Shown piece by piece: positions 33,253 to 42,486 of a DNA stretch of 64,000 nucleotides. Position numbers and translations under genes: made by a program. How positions within the stretch are numbered: position 1 is the stretch's first letter; each line of letters starts with the position of its first letter. The notes under the pieces were generated by a model. It worked only from the letters and a program-made list of their open reading frames with translations, was not told the origin of the DNA and did not search any database. Origin of the DNA: SHAN690 sp040221375 (GTDB lineage: Bacteria > Bacteroidota > Bacteroidia > Flavobacteriales_G > Salibacteraceae); NCBI GenBank assembly GCA_040221375.1, contig JAVKEP010000072.1, positions 1 to 64,000 of the forward strand, read 5' to 3'.

Positions 33253-33693
33253 ATGACCGATCCAAATCATTTTGGCAAGCTAGAACGCATGTACCTTGGT
33301 GCCAGGATAAATCGCCAAGTGTACGTGGGAACGCGTATCAAAATCACCCATGGCGAGGCACGGATTGAGTACGATGTGACCCCTCATCTTCACCACGCTG
33401 CAAATGCGATGCACGGATCGGTCTATTTCAAGTTGTTGGATGACGCAGCCTATTTTGCCGTCGCCTCATTGGTCTTGGACGTTTTTGTGTTGACAAAATC
33501 ATTCACGATCGATTTAAAACGGCCATTTACCGAGGGCCTCGTTAGATGCGAAGGCCGGGTAGCGTCGATCGGAGATAGTGAATTCATCGCCACCTCTGTC
33601 CTCACCACGGAGGACGGAAAAATCCTCGCAGAAGGAAAAGGCCACTTCGTACGCGGCCGTACGGCGCTGGATACCGTCATAGAATATCGTTGA
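33253..33693 (+). CDS. Hotdog-fold thioesterase (PaaI/YiiD-like)
   Basis: A 146-residue protein from ATG 33253. Single hotdog domain: NAMHGSVYFKLLDDAAYFAV, the usual long helix, then RPFTEGLVRCEGRVASIGDS and GKGHFVR. Such enzymes hydrolyse acyl-CoA thioesters in homotetramers. The substrate is unknown. It diverges from the PLP gene; the 235-base gap between the two start codons holds no gene I can see. Confidence 0.8.
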   Translation: MTDPNHFGKLERMYLGARINRQVYVGTRIKITHGEARIEYDVTPHLHHAANAMHGSVYFKLLDDAAYFAVASLVLDVFVLTKSFTIDLKRPFTEGLVRCEGRVASIGDSEFIATSVLTTEDGKILAEGKGHFVRGRTALDTVIEYR

Positions 33694-33807
33694 GGGCTCG
33701 TCATGCTTCCGATTCGACTCCTTGGTCGAATGCTCCAACCAACAACATTATACGTGGCAAGAGCTGAGCCGAAGAGCGACCGAAGCCATCTCCAACAGGT
33801 GTTTCGT

Positions 33808-34908
33808 TCAAGACTTAGGTGTCTTGAATGAAATGAGTTTTCTTCCTAGGTAGACCCGTTGAATCCACCTCGGCAAGATGATGGCCCCCAGCAGTAGGTA
33901 AGGATAATACGAAATGATCCTCCAAATGACCCCGATCGAAATGGCGAGCCCCATCGGCGAAATGAACTGTTGTAAAAACCCTGAAAAAGCGACTTCGGCA
34001 ACACCGCTGCCTCCGGGCGTTGGCGAAATCAAGAGGATGACCCACATCACCAATTGACGGGCATAGATCATGAAATGGTCTAGCAAGGAAAGGTCTGTCA
34101 AGGTAAACGACAAAATCAAAAAATTCACCACCCAGAACCGGGCCGTCCATGAAAGAAACGTTGCCACAAACGCTTTGGTCCAAAAACTGAACGGTTTGGA
34201 TCTCAGCTCGAAACTCGTGGTGATCAGATCATTGCCTGTGTCAACTGCTCCCCTTCGCCATTTCTTCAAAAATGGAAGGGTAAAAACCCAGACAATCAAC
34301 CTTTTTGCGGCGGTCGGATAGCGGAAAATTCCCAGCCAGATCATCGTGATCAACAACAAGATAAATACATAGCCAACGATGAATATTTCCCTCGCTCCGA
34401 GGGTGACGCCGAAGAGCTCTTTCTGCAGTGCTACGGGGAAAAGTTCGGACCACCCAACGATCAGCAACAAGAGTGGAACCATCAGCACGTAGAACAATTC
34501 ATCCAAGAAGGCAGTAATCATCACCACGGCGGTACTGCGCCCCAGGGGAATGTTTTCTCTGTTCACTATAAAAATGGCTACGCTGGAACCGCCTACGATG
34601 CTCGGTGTCACCGAAGATGCAAACTCCCAGAGCATGATCACGTCAAAGGCTTGGCGCCAATTGAGGTGATTATCGGTCAAGATGCGTATCCGGATCATGT
34701 AACCCACGTCTCTGAGTGCCACCATGATCAACGCAACTCCAAACCACATGGTCGATTTCCAGCTCCATTGAATCATGCTGAGCGCTTCTCTTTGGGCCGT
34801 GAAGTCTTGGATTAAAAAGTATGCAACGATTGCCAAACCGATTCCGATCGGAATGAAGACTTTGCTCGGTGAAAGCAGTTGCCGTATTGGATTTCGTCGC
34901 TTTGACAT
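33808..34908 (-). CDS. Flippase-like membrane protein (LPG synthase transmembrane-region family)
   Basis: A 366-residue integral-membrane protein from ATG 34908, with about seven to eight hydrophobic helices. It shows the YbhN/AglD-type signatures ASSVTPSIVGGSSVAIFIVNRE and LISPTPGGSGVAE. Members resemble the transmembrane part of lysylphosphatidylglycerol synthase and may flip lipids or link to polysaccharide export. No synthetase domain is attached. It diverges from the ArsC/Spx-like gene. Confidence 0.8.
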   Translation of the reverse strand: MSKRRNPIRQLLSPSKVFIPIGIGLAIVAYFLIQDFTAQREALSMIQWSWKSTMWFGVALIMVALRDVGYMIRIRILTDNHLNWRQAFDVIMLWEFASSVTPSIVGGSSVAIFIVNRENIPLGRSTAVVMITAFLDELFYVLMVPLLLLIVGWSELFPVALQKELFGVTLGAREIFIVGYVFILLLITMIWLGIFRYPTAAKRLIVWVFTLPFLKKWRRGAVDTGNDLITTSFELRSKPFSFWTKAFVATFLSWTARFWVVNFLILSFTLTDLSLLDHFMIYARQLVMWVILLISPTPGGSGVAEVAFSGFLQQFISPMGLAISIGVIWRIISYYPYLLLGAIILPRWIQRVYLGRKLISFKTPKS

Positions 34909-34971
34909 GGACTTCTCCTGCAAAGAAAACCTATAAAAAACAGGATTTCGGATTGACCCGAGATAAATTCA

Positions 34972-35000
34972 TTGCAAGCATTTGCGTAAGCCTAACTTTG
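34972..35000 (+). promoter_or_regulatory. Bacteroidota promoter of the ArsC/Spx-like gene
   Basis: TTG (34972-34974), 18 bases, TAACTTTG (34993-35000), close to the consensus for this phylum. Transcription would begin near 35007, 12 bases before the ATG at 35019. Confidence 0.6.
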
Positions 35001-35018
35001 GGCTTGAAAAGTGAACCG

Positions 35019-35369
35019 ATGAAGAAGATTCTTTACCTGAGTTCTTGCGATACGTGTAAACGCATCATGAAAGAGACCGGCGCCGATGGTTTTGAGCTTC
35101 AAGACATCAAAGTAAATCCCATCGATGCAGAGACCTTGGACCGATTGTACGCAGAACATGGCAGCTATGAGGCATTGTTCAACAAACGGGCTGTAAAGTA
35201 CCGCGCTAAAGGGCTCAATCAGCAAGGCCTGAGCGATGACGCATACCGCTCGTTGATCCTCGATGAATACACTTTTCTAAAACGGCCTGTTTACATCATC
35301 GGACCTTCTTCGTTTGTCGGAAACAGCAAACAAACCGTAGAAGCCATCAAAGCGGCATTGGGTGAATAA
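35019..35369 (+). CDS. ArsC/Spx-family thioredoxin-fold protein
   Basis: A 116-residue protein starting at ATG 35019; the longer frame from 34869 lacks support and starts before the promoter. The fold begins LYLSSCDTCKRIMKETG, carrying a CxxC (SCDTC) near the N-terminus, and ends TFLKRPVYIIG and VGNSKQTVEAIKAAL, typical of ArsC/Spx/YffB. Could be an arsenate-reductase-like or stress-related reductase; the exact role is not known. Confidence 0.8.
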   Translation: MKKILYLSSCDTCKRIMKETGADGFELQDIKVNPIDAETLDRLYAEHGSYEALFNKRAVKYRAKGLNQQGLSDDAYRSLILDEYTFLKRPVYIIGPSSFVGNSKQTVEAIKAALGE

Positions 35370-36276
35370 CGTCACCAAGGCACATATCGCCCTAGTGGCA
35401 GTTGGGATTTTCTACGCCGTAAACTATATCGTAGCTAAGGGCATCATGCCTGACTACATCGGTCCCTCTGGTTTCATTTTCTATCGCGTATTTGGGGCCA
35501 CAATCCTCTTTTGGATCGTACACCGATTTATCTCCAAGGAGAAGATTTTGCGTGAAGATTACCCTCGTTTCATTCAAGCCGCCTTGTTTGGTGTTGCAAT
35601 CAACCAGCTCTTTTTCTTCAATGGACTCAACTTGACATCGCCACTGAATGCGAGTGTAATCATGACCTCCAATCCAATTTTGGTGTTATTGGCTGCCGCG
35701 GTGATACTGAGGGAAAGAATCACGGTGTACAAAGTAGCGGGGATCTCCCTTGGCCTCGTTGGCTCGCTTTCGTTGATCATACTACCCGTGCTGCTAGGTT
35801 TCAGCGATTTAGAATGGCGCGCAGGCGACCCCGTTGGGGATGGCATGGTACTGATCAACGCCTTGAGCTACGGCATTTACTTGGTCACCGTGAAGCCCTT
35901 GATGACCAAATACCAACCCATGACCGTGATCAAGTGGGTATTCACCTTTGGCTGCGTGATGGTATTTCCTTTTGGTTACGACCAGGCCTTGGAGGTAGAC
36001 TGGGCAAACATGCCGAACGAAATCCTTTGGGGAGTTGTGTACGTAGTCGTTGGAGTTACGTTTTTAGCGTATTTCTTAAACGTCTATGCTATGAAGACAG
36101 TCAGTCCGTCCGTAGTGAGCGCATACATCTATCTGCAACCCGTGCTCGCTGGCACGATGAGCATTGCCCTAGGCATGGAAGAGATCCATTGGGTTAAAAT
36201 CCTCGCCGCTGTGATGATCTTTTCTGGGGTCTATTTAGTCAGCATGCGGGTCCAACCCTCGCGACCTACTGAATGA
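35362..36276 (+). CDS. EamA-family (DMT) transporter
   Basis: A 304-residue membrane protein with about ten helices in two EamA repeats (GFIFYRVFGATILFW, LLAAAVILRERITVYKVAG, then second repeat ending VMIFSGVYLVSM). It exports or imports small metabolites; the substrate is not predictable. Start is GTG 35362, overlapping the previous stop by eight bases, so the two genes are linked. Its end overlaps the protease gene tail to tail by 11 bases. Confidence 0.85.
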   Translation: MNNVTKAHIALVAVGIFYAVNYIVAKGIMPDYIGPSGFIFYRVFGATILFWIVHRFISKEKILREDYPRFIQAALFGVAINQLFFFNGLNLTSPLNASVIMTSNPILVLLAAAVILRERITVYKVAGISLGLVGSLSLIILPVLLGFSDLEWRAGDPVGDGMVLINALSYGIYLVTVKPLMTKYQPMTVIKWVFTFGCVMVFPFGYDQALEVDWANMPNEILWGVVYVVVGVTFLAYFLNVYAMKTVSPSVVSAYIYLQPVLAGTMSIALGMEEIHWVKILAAVMIFSGVYLVSMRVQPSRPTE

Positions 36277-38686
36277 TCAACGGCTTCACGCGAAGACCCT
36301 TGTCGGCCGTTCCAATGCGTAAGAAGTAAGTTCCTGGCTCAAAGGATGAGACATCCAAGCTTCTGCTCAAGCTCGTCCCGGTCCATGCGCCCGATTGAAC
36401 GCGCCTTCCACTCAAATCGAGGATTTCAATCGAAACGATGGCCGTACTCGCCTTCACGGTGACCCGGTCTTCGGCTGGGTTGGGGAAGATGACCAAGTCA
36501 TTTTCAGGGCTTGCATTGCCGATGCCAACACCGGTATTGCTCACCCGGAAATTCCAGTTATCGCTCCATTCTGTGTAGACGCCGCCCTTACTTGCCCGCA
36601 CCCTCCAGTAGTACTTTTGATCGAGCGTGAGGTCTTCGATCAAGGCTTCGGTATCTTCATTCTCTGGAGATTCATCCAAATAATCCTTCGATCCAGTGCG
36701 GAGTTCTGGCGTATCAAACGATGTTTCGGTGTCGATCTCATATTCGTAGAAATCGACGTCTCCGACAGACTTCCAATCAAGTTTTACATCCTTCGCCAGA
36801 CCTAGCTTTCCATTGTATGGGGCGTTGAGGAATACCTTGTTCTTGTAGGTGCCTGAAATCGAAATGTCATCCAAGAAAAGGTTGTTCCCTCCGTCACCGC
36901 GAAACTGGAATTTTATCATCGCACCTTCTCGTTTATAGCTATTCCCGATATTGAGGGTGTGGGTTTTCCATTCCGTCGTATCCGCCGGCGTCCAAGCGCC
37001 AAATTCTAGGCTTTCGACGGAAGCGAGGGTTGTTCCACCCACTACTGCTACAAGATCCCAAGTCACTCCGTAGTCTTTACTCATCCAAATCCTGATGTTG
37101 TCGCTGTTGTCATCGGTACGTCGTGCAAAGGCTGCCTTGAAGTTGAGCGAAGCTTGATTGAAAGGTTCTAGATCCAGTGTGTTGGAAATCAGTTCGTCCT
37201 GTGTGGATCCGCATAGACCATGATTCTCGATCATGATTGACGCTTCGCCGCTAAACGACGCTTCTGTGGTCTTTTGCCAAGTGATTCCATCTTCATCCAA
37301 ATCAACCACGTGCCATTCTTCTCTATCAAACAATTGACCTTCTTCAAAGGATTCGATGAAGGGTACCGGCACTCCGCGCTCTGAGACCACCAACACTTCC
37401 TTCTCAGCGCTCAGACTATCTGAACCACTGAATGCGGTGAGACTCACGGGCATTCGCCCTGTTTGAATAAAGGTCACTTCCGGATTCTGTTGGCTTGCTT
37501 TCGGTGGGAAGCTCGAAGGTCCAAAATCCCATTTCCAATCATCTGACTCATAACGCGTGTGGTCTTCAAACGACGTCGGTCTGTCGGCTACGATGATGTC
37601 ATTCGCGGGTGCAAAATTTGCTTCCAAGAAGCCCGCAACACCAGTTGCTTCTAGATTGTCTTCATCCACCAAATCCTTGATCTTGTATGCGCTTGTAGTC
37701 GTTGCCTGGGTCATTCGGGTTACCTGCCCTTCTGTAAAGATTGCGCGACAACTGCTGTAACTCATGATGTTTTCCATCATATCAGGCGCATCAGAGCTAT
37801 AAGGAGAACCCGAGCCTGTGAATCCACATGTATTTGCCAGGGATGAGCAATCCCAACGGATTTCTCCAACGGGTGGTGTATCGCATACCTGGTCCCCAGC
37901 ACTGCACGACATTACAGATGAGCAAGCCGAACCGCCAGCCTCGATGGGATAGAACGTATGCCATAGGTTAAAGCAATGGCCCACTTCATGTGACAACGTG
38001 GTTGGATCTGAACCCGCAGTTCCTGTCGTTCCAAATCGATCGTGCCTGATAACGAGGCCCCACTTGCGCCAATCGACTCCTCCGTTGGCTGGAATCATTC
38101 CAAATCCATTGACTTGTCCAGACACGCCCAAGTTGATCTCCTCGACCACCCAAATATGGAAGTACTTCCGCGCCGAAGAGGAAAGCATATCGCCCCAACG
38201 GTAGTCATCGCGTACGTCATTTCCCTGGGTGTTGACGTTCAAGGTAATCGAGTTTTTGTCTCGATTGATGCCGTTGGTCGGGTTCCCAGAAGGATCAATT
38301 CCTGCGAGCCTGAACTCGATGTCCATCGCTCCCATGTGCGGTTGAAAAACAGGTCTCACGCTGCTCGTATCCGGTACTTGTAGGTTGAATGATTGATTGA
38401 GAAAGTCAATTCCACTCTTGACTTGTGCCGTTGAAATATTGGCCTCACAATTCCACCAAATAACGTGCACCACCACGGGCACGACGATTTTCCCAGTTCT
38501 TCGTGAAGCATCCGACTGAGCAAATTCGGCGCGGATCAAGCTGTCTTGCACACGTTGCTCTTCCAAGAGGTTTGGATTGTTTTGAAAGGCTTCTTTGATG
38601 AAGAGCTCGGTTCCGCACGAAGCGTTTTGCCCAAAAGCAAATGAAGTGATCACCCCAAACAAGGTGAGTGCTATTATATTTTTCAT
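36266..38686 (-). CDS. Secreted M43-type metalloprotease with MAM-like and T9SS sorting domains
   Basis: An 806-residue secreted protease with a signal peptide (to about residue 20). The zinc site is H233-E234-V-G-H237 with H243 (HEVGHCFNLWH), followed by a metzincin Met-turn (ENIMSYSSC), as in pappalysin-like enzymes. Then come a PKD-like region, a jelly-roll/MAM-like region (LSKEYG-type; LDDISISG), a fibronectin-like strand set and a C-terminal T9SS sorting domain (VIFPNPAEDRVTV). It degrades proteins or peptides outside the cell. Confidence 0.88.
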   Translation of the reverse strand: MKNIIALTLFGVITSFAFGQNASCGTELFIKEAFQNNPNLLEEQRVQDSLIRAEFAQSDASRRTGKIVVPVVVHVIWWNCEANISTAQVKSGIDFLNQSFNLQVPDTSSVRPVFQPHMGAMDIEFRLAGIDPSGNPTNGINRDKNSITLNVNTQGNDVRDDYRWGDMLSSSARKYFHIWVVEEINLGVSGQVNGFGMIPANGGVDWRKWGLVIRHDRFGTTGTAGSDPTTLSHEVGHCFNLWHTFYPIEAGGSACSSVMSCSAGDQVCDTPPVGEIRWDCSSLANTCGFTGSGSPYSSDAPDMMENIMSYSSCRAIFTEGQVTRMTQATTTSAYKIKDLVDEDNLEATGVAGFLEANFAPANDIIVADRPTSFEDHTRYESDDWKWDFGPSSFPPKASQQNPEVTFIQTGRMPVSLTAFSGSDSLSAEKEVLVVSERGVPVPFIESFEEGQLFDREEWHVVDLDEDGITWQKTTEASFSGEASIMIENHGLCGSTQDELISNTLDLEPFNQASLNFKAAFARRTDDNSDNIRIWMSKDYGVTWDLVAVVGGTTLASVESLEFGAWTPADTTEWKTHTLNIGNSYKREGAMIKFQFRGDGGNNLFLDDISISGTYKNKVFLNAPYNGKLGLAKDVKLDWKSVGDVDFYEYEIDTETSFDTPELRTGSKDYLDESPENEDTEALIEDLTLDQKYYWRVRASKGGVYTEWSDNWNFRVSNTGVGIGNASPENDLVIFPNPAEDRVTVKASTAIVSIEILDLSGRRVQSGAWTGTSLSRSLDVSSFEPGTYFLRIGTADKGLRVKPLIIQ

Positions 38687-38707
38687 GTACGTACTGTTCT
38701 TCGCTGA

Positions 38708-41104
38708 TTAACGGCTTATTGTGAACCGTTGATTCCAATGATTATCCGCGCTTTTGGCTTGAATGAAGTAAATCCCGTTTGGCAGGCCATTGACAGGAAT
38801 GCTAAGGTCTTGATCCGATTGCATGGATGCCACATTGCGCCGATCCATGAGCTGTCCGTTCATCGAATAAATCGAAACTTGCAGGTCTTGGACGGAAGTA
38901 GGAAGCCTCAAATTGATTTGCCCCTTCGATGGGTTTGGATACACGATAAGCTCTTGAGCTGAAAGCTCGGATAATCCTACGCCATCATCTGCAACCGTAA
39001 AGCTCCAAGCATCACTCCATTCGCTGTTCGTACCTCCGCTTACCGTCCGTACACGCCAAAAGTAGGTCTGCCCAAATTCAAGGTCGCTTGTCTTGAATCG
39101 CGTGTCTTCTTTTCCAGAATCTTCGTCGTCTATGGCCTCTTGGGTTCCCGACGCAACATTCGCTGTGAAGGATGCATTCTTGCTCAATTGAAACTCGTAA
39201 GCATCGGCACCGGGTACGGCCCGCCAATCAAGCACAACGTCGCTGTTCATTTGCGAGGCGTTGTTATCAGGATAGACCAAGAAGGGCACGATGGAGTACT
39301 CTCCGTCGATGTTGATGTTGTCAATGTACAGTTGATTTCCCCCTCCAGGCTCGAAATCGAACTTGATCATCGCATTTGGCCCTAACCAAGTAAGTGGAAC
39401 ATTCGAAATCGAAAAGCTCTCCCAGTCACTTTGGGAGGAAGGCTTAAAAACGCTCGTCGTAAGGGGTTTGCCGCCGTTGAGCTGACCTGAGGTCGCTGAC
39501 CAGATGGTTTTCCACGTATCGCCGCAATCGTTGCTGATCAGCACGAAGAGCTTGTCGTTGTCGTCATTATTCGTTTTGCCATAGGCCACCTTAAAGTCGA
39601 TATCTACTTGCGTCATAGAACGAAAGTCCACTCCTGCTAGGATAAGTTCATCGTGATTCTTATCGTCATTTCCGATGTTGTAGACCATATAGGATTCATC
39701 GTCGTCGTACCCGACGTCGGTTTTGTATTGCCACTTATACTTGTCGTCGTCTATTCCAGTATTTACCGTTATCCATTGATCTGCCGGCGAAGAAAAATCC
39801 TCTCGGAATGGCATCGGGGCTCCATATACATCCGTGACGAAGAATGCATCATCATCGCTGACGGTCATCGTTATGGAACCTTGCGTTACTGTCAGTTCTA
39901 CGGAGTACATCCCTGGAACATCAAACGTGAACGTCGGGTTTTTCTCAGAGGAAGTGAAGTTCTGTGGTCCCGTGATGTTCCAATCCCAGGTTTCAGCATC
40001 GTACCTTGAATCGTCGAAGAATTGAACAGCTTCTCCCCTGCACGCTGTATGCCGGGCAACGCGGTAAGCCGCTGACGTAAGTTCAGTCATTCCTGTAGCC
40101 GCATAATTCGCTTCCGTATGCAACGACTTTCTGGCCGCAAAGGCGGCATTGCTCGAACTGTTCAGTGCCGCCCTCATTCTGGCGACCTGCCCTTCGGTAA
40201 ACATTGCTTCACAACTCGCATAATCCATATGGTTCTGGACATTGTCCAAGGATCCGCACGTGGTCTGAGCTGTATTGCAAGAAGAATTATCGACTCCCAA
40301 GCAATTAGGCGTGTCGCTCACGCCGTCATCGTCCGAACAATTGTCTAAGCCAAAGCAAGGATCATTTGAATTGGTTGCTGTTCCGTCACAACCAGGAAAG
40401 TTCCCCGTACCCCATGTATGATGAAGGTTAAAAAAGTGACCCGACTCATGCGTCAATGTGTGTCCATCAGAGATGGCAGTCCCTATCGTTCCTAAGTACC
40501 GGTGGTTTGAAATGATGCCATCTGTACCTGCTTGAGGATCATATACTGGCATAGTAGAAAAGGCAGAGGCACTTGCCCCAACGACAGTAATCACATCAGA
40601 CACCCAAAAGTTTAGGTACATAGATCGTGGCCATCCGGATATTTTTGAGCCGTTGTCGCCAACGTAGGTTTCCATGGATTCAATGCGTTGGATTCCCGTA
40701 GTGAAATTTCCATTTGGATCCTTGGCTGCTAATCTGAACTCCAATTCAGCATCTCCGATGATACCTTGGAAGGCGCTAACCACATCATCTAATTCAGCAT
40801 TCTCGGCATTAAACCCCTCATTGAGCACTCGAAGTGCATCGCGGATTTGATCATCTACAATGTGCTCAGGGCCATTGTCGTGAAGGATGGTAAATACTAC
40901 TGGAATAATGATGGTTTCTGCTCTACCGCTGCGCACCTCCTCAAGTTGAGCTTGCAATAAGCTTGGATCCAATTCATCCGGCGCACCAATCTCGGGGTGG
41001 ATTGACCGCATGTGGTTCGCATGAATGGCCGTGCCACATTCGTCTTGGGCATCTGCGAAAAAAGGAATGCAAACCAAAAGTGCAAAGAGTAAAAAATTCC
41101 TCAT
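38708..41104 (-). CDS. Secreted M43-type metalloprotease, paralogue of the next gene
   Basis: A 798-residue protein from ATG 41104, which exposes a signal peptide (FLLFALLVCIPFFADAQ). Zinc motif HESGHFFNLHH and Met-turn HMDYASC, with the same order of domains as the neighbouring protease (PKD-like, jelly-roll, fibronectin-like, T9SS tail VYPNPSKGQINL). The pair probably arose by tandem duplication. The gap of 21 bases to the downstream copy suggests co-transcription. Roles in protein degradation are inferred. Confidence 0.88.
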   Translation of the reverse strand: MRNFLLFALLVCIPFFADAQDECGTAIHANHMRSIHPEIGAPDELDPSLLQAQLEEVRSGRAETIIIPVVFTILHDNGPEHIVDDQIRDALRVLNEGFNAENAELDDVVSAFQGIIGDAELEFRLAAKDPNGNFTTGIQRIESMETYVGDNGSKISGWPRSMYLNFWVSDVITVVGASASAFSTMPVYDPQAGTDGIISNHRYLGTIGTAISDGHTLTHESGHFFNLHHTWGTGNFPGCDGTATNSNDPCFGLDNCSDDDGVSDTPNCLGVDNSSCNTAQTTCGSLDNVQNHMDYASCEAMFTEGQVARMRAALNSSSNAAFAARKSLHTEANYAATGMTELTSAAYRVARHTACRGEAVQFFDDSRYDAETWDWNITGPQNFTSSEKNPTFTFDVPGMYSVELTVTQGSITMTVSDDDAFFVTDVYGAPMPFREDFSSPADQWITVNTGIDDDKYKWQYKTDVGYDDDESYMVYNIGNDDKNHDELILAGVDFRSMTQVDIDFKVAYGKTNNDDNDKLFVLISNDCGDTWKTIWSATSGQLNGGKPLTTSVFKPSSQSDWESFSISNVPLTWLGPNAMIKFDFEPGGGNQLYIDNINIDGEYSIVPFLVYPDNNASQMNSDVVLDWRAVPGADAYEFQLSKNASFTANVASGTQEAIDDEDSGKEDTRFKTSDLEFGQTYFWRVRTVSGGTNSEWSDAWSFTVADDGVGLSELSAQELIVYPNPSKGQINLRLPTSVQDLQVSIYSMNGQLMDRRNVASMQSDQDLSIPVNGLPNGIYFIQAKSADNHWNQRFTISR

Positions 41105-41187
41105 GTTGTTCTCGTTAGGGCTAACGAAATTAGCGAATAGGAATTTGACCTTCGGCACGAATTAGCGCGGATAGAGGTGGCCTAATG

Positions 41188-41883
41188 CTAGCAGTTGATG
41201 TCTGTGAAGCGCTGAATATCCTTTACCAAGCCAAAGACCATCAGTGTATCGTTCTCCGTAATCGTCGTCTTCGAACTTGGAACACCCAGCACGTGCTGCT
41301 CGGTGATCTGTTGGCCATTCTTGGTTTCGAGAAACTCGCGCTTGATAGTGATTACAGTCAATTTGTACTTATCCCTCAGCCCGATGTCTTCCAGCGAGCG
41401 GTTGATAATTCCCTTCGGCGCTTTGATTTCTACGATCTCATAGCTGTCAGGAAGTTCGAGGTAACTCAAGATGTTTGGATTCAACAATCGTTCGGCGACG
41501 ATCTTCCCGACTTCGTCTTCTGGAGAGAGGATTTCGCTCACCCCTATGCGCTCCAAGATCATGCGTTGGTGTTGACCATGCGCCCGGGCGATGATGCGCT
41601 TTACATCCAATTCGAGCAGGTGAGCCGCGCAGAGAAGGAGCGCTTCGAAATCTTTACCTATTGCCAATACAACGGCATCTACTTCATGAACGCCTTGAGA
41701 CATAAGCGCCTTCTTATCCGTGGCATCCATCGTAATGGCGTGGGCAACATCGTCTTTGATCGACTCGATGTGGACTGGATTATTGTCGATGGCAATCACC
41801 TCGGCGCCTTTACCTGCCAACACAGAAGCAATCGCCCTTCCGAATTGTCCCAGACCGATTACCGCATACCTTTTTGTTGTCAT
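41188..41883 (-). CDS. TrkA-type K+ uptake regulatory protein (RCK)
   Basis: A 231-residue protein from ATG 41883. An N-terminal Rossmann domain binds NAD/ATP (RYAVIGLGQFGRAIASVL, then EVIAIDNNP), with a C-terminal RCK-C domain (LPDSYEIVEIKAPKGIINRSLED). Regulates KtrB/TrkH-type potassium channels; no partner channel lies within the window. It starts divergently to the sigma-factor operon. A short 80-base gap separates it from the protease. Confidence 0.87.
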   Translation of the reverse strand: MTTKRYAVIGLGQFGRAIASVLAGKGAEVIAIDNNPVHIESIKDDVAHAITMDATDKKALMSQGVHEVDAVVLAIGKDFEALLLCAAHLLELDVKRIIARAHGQHQRMILERIGVSEILSPEDEVGKIVAERLLNPNILSYLELPDSYEIVEIKAPKGIINRSLEDIGLRDKYKLTVITIKREFLETKNGQQITEQHVLGVPSSKTTITENDTLMVFGLVKDIQRFTDINC

Positions 41884-41954
41884 ATTTCTTGTTAGAGAGA
41901 ACAAACATAAACAGGATACTCCGATCGCTTTTTTAAAAATATTTACTGTCCGCT

Positions 41955-41979
41955 GTAACTTTACGGCATCCGCATCGTC
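41955..41979 (+). promoter_or_regulatory. ECF-type promoter for the sigma-factor operon
   Basis: GTAAC (41955-41959, preceded by T) and CGTC (41976-41979) are separated by 16 bases, the classic ECF -35/-10 form. It lies 24 bases upstream of the sigma-factor start, so it may be autoregulated. Confidence 0.55.
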
Positions 41980-42003
41980 TCATCTTCAGCAACCTCAACC
42001 ACC

Positions 42004-42486
42004 TTGACCGTAAAAGAGTACAATGGATTTGTAGATCGATGGGCCGATGGCCTGTATAGATTTGCTTTGTCCATGTGCAAGGACCGAGATGTTGCGAAAG
42101 ACGCCGTCCAAGAATCGTTTGTCAAACTATGGGAGCGAAAGGATCAAGTAGATCCCTCCAAGGTGAAGAGCTATCTCTTCACTACCGTACATCACAAAAT
42201 TATCGATGGATTCCGGAGAGACAATAAGCACGAAGCGATCGAAAACGCTTCCATCCAACAGACTACGCATCAGGGCAATCACGATTTACAAGAGGTCCTT
42301 CACGAAGCGCTCAACACGCTTTCAGAATTGCAACGAAGTGTGATTCTACTGCGGGACTACGAAGGGTATAACTACGAGGAAATCACGGAGATTACTGGGC
42401 TCTCGCTTTCGCAGGTGAAGGTCTATATTTTTCGAGGGCGACAAAAATTGAAGCAATACATCGGAAGCATTGAAGCAGTATTATGA
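42004..42486 (+). CDS. ECF RNA-polymerase sigma factor
   Basis: A 160-residue ECF sigma factor with regions 2 (RFALSMCKDRDVAKDAVQESFVKLWE, YLFTTVHHKIIDGFRR) and 4 (LSELQRSVILLRDYEGYNYEEITEITGLSLSQVKVYIFRGRQKLKQ). Starts with TTG 42004; no earlier ATG in frame fits. It overlaps the anti-sigma-like gene by four bases. The promoter upstream and the one before the outer-membrane gene are alike, consistent with self-regulation. Confidence 0.9.
   Translation: MTVKEYNGFVDRWADGLYRFALSMCKDRDVAKDAVQESFVKLWERKDQVDPSKVKSYLFTTVHHKIIDGFRRDNKHEAIENASIQQTTHQGNHDLQEVLHEALNTLSELQRSVILLRDYEGYNYEEITEITGLSLSQVKVYIFRGRQKLKQYIGSIEAVL

Noticed and set aside
35814..36197. 127-residue plus-strand frame in the EamA transporter
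   Set aside because: Out-of-frame shadow of the transporter gene, with skewed composition.
41185..41895. 236-residue plus-strand open frame opposite the TrkA-like gene
   Set aside because: It is the antisense of a clear RCK protein.
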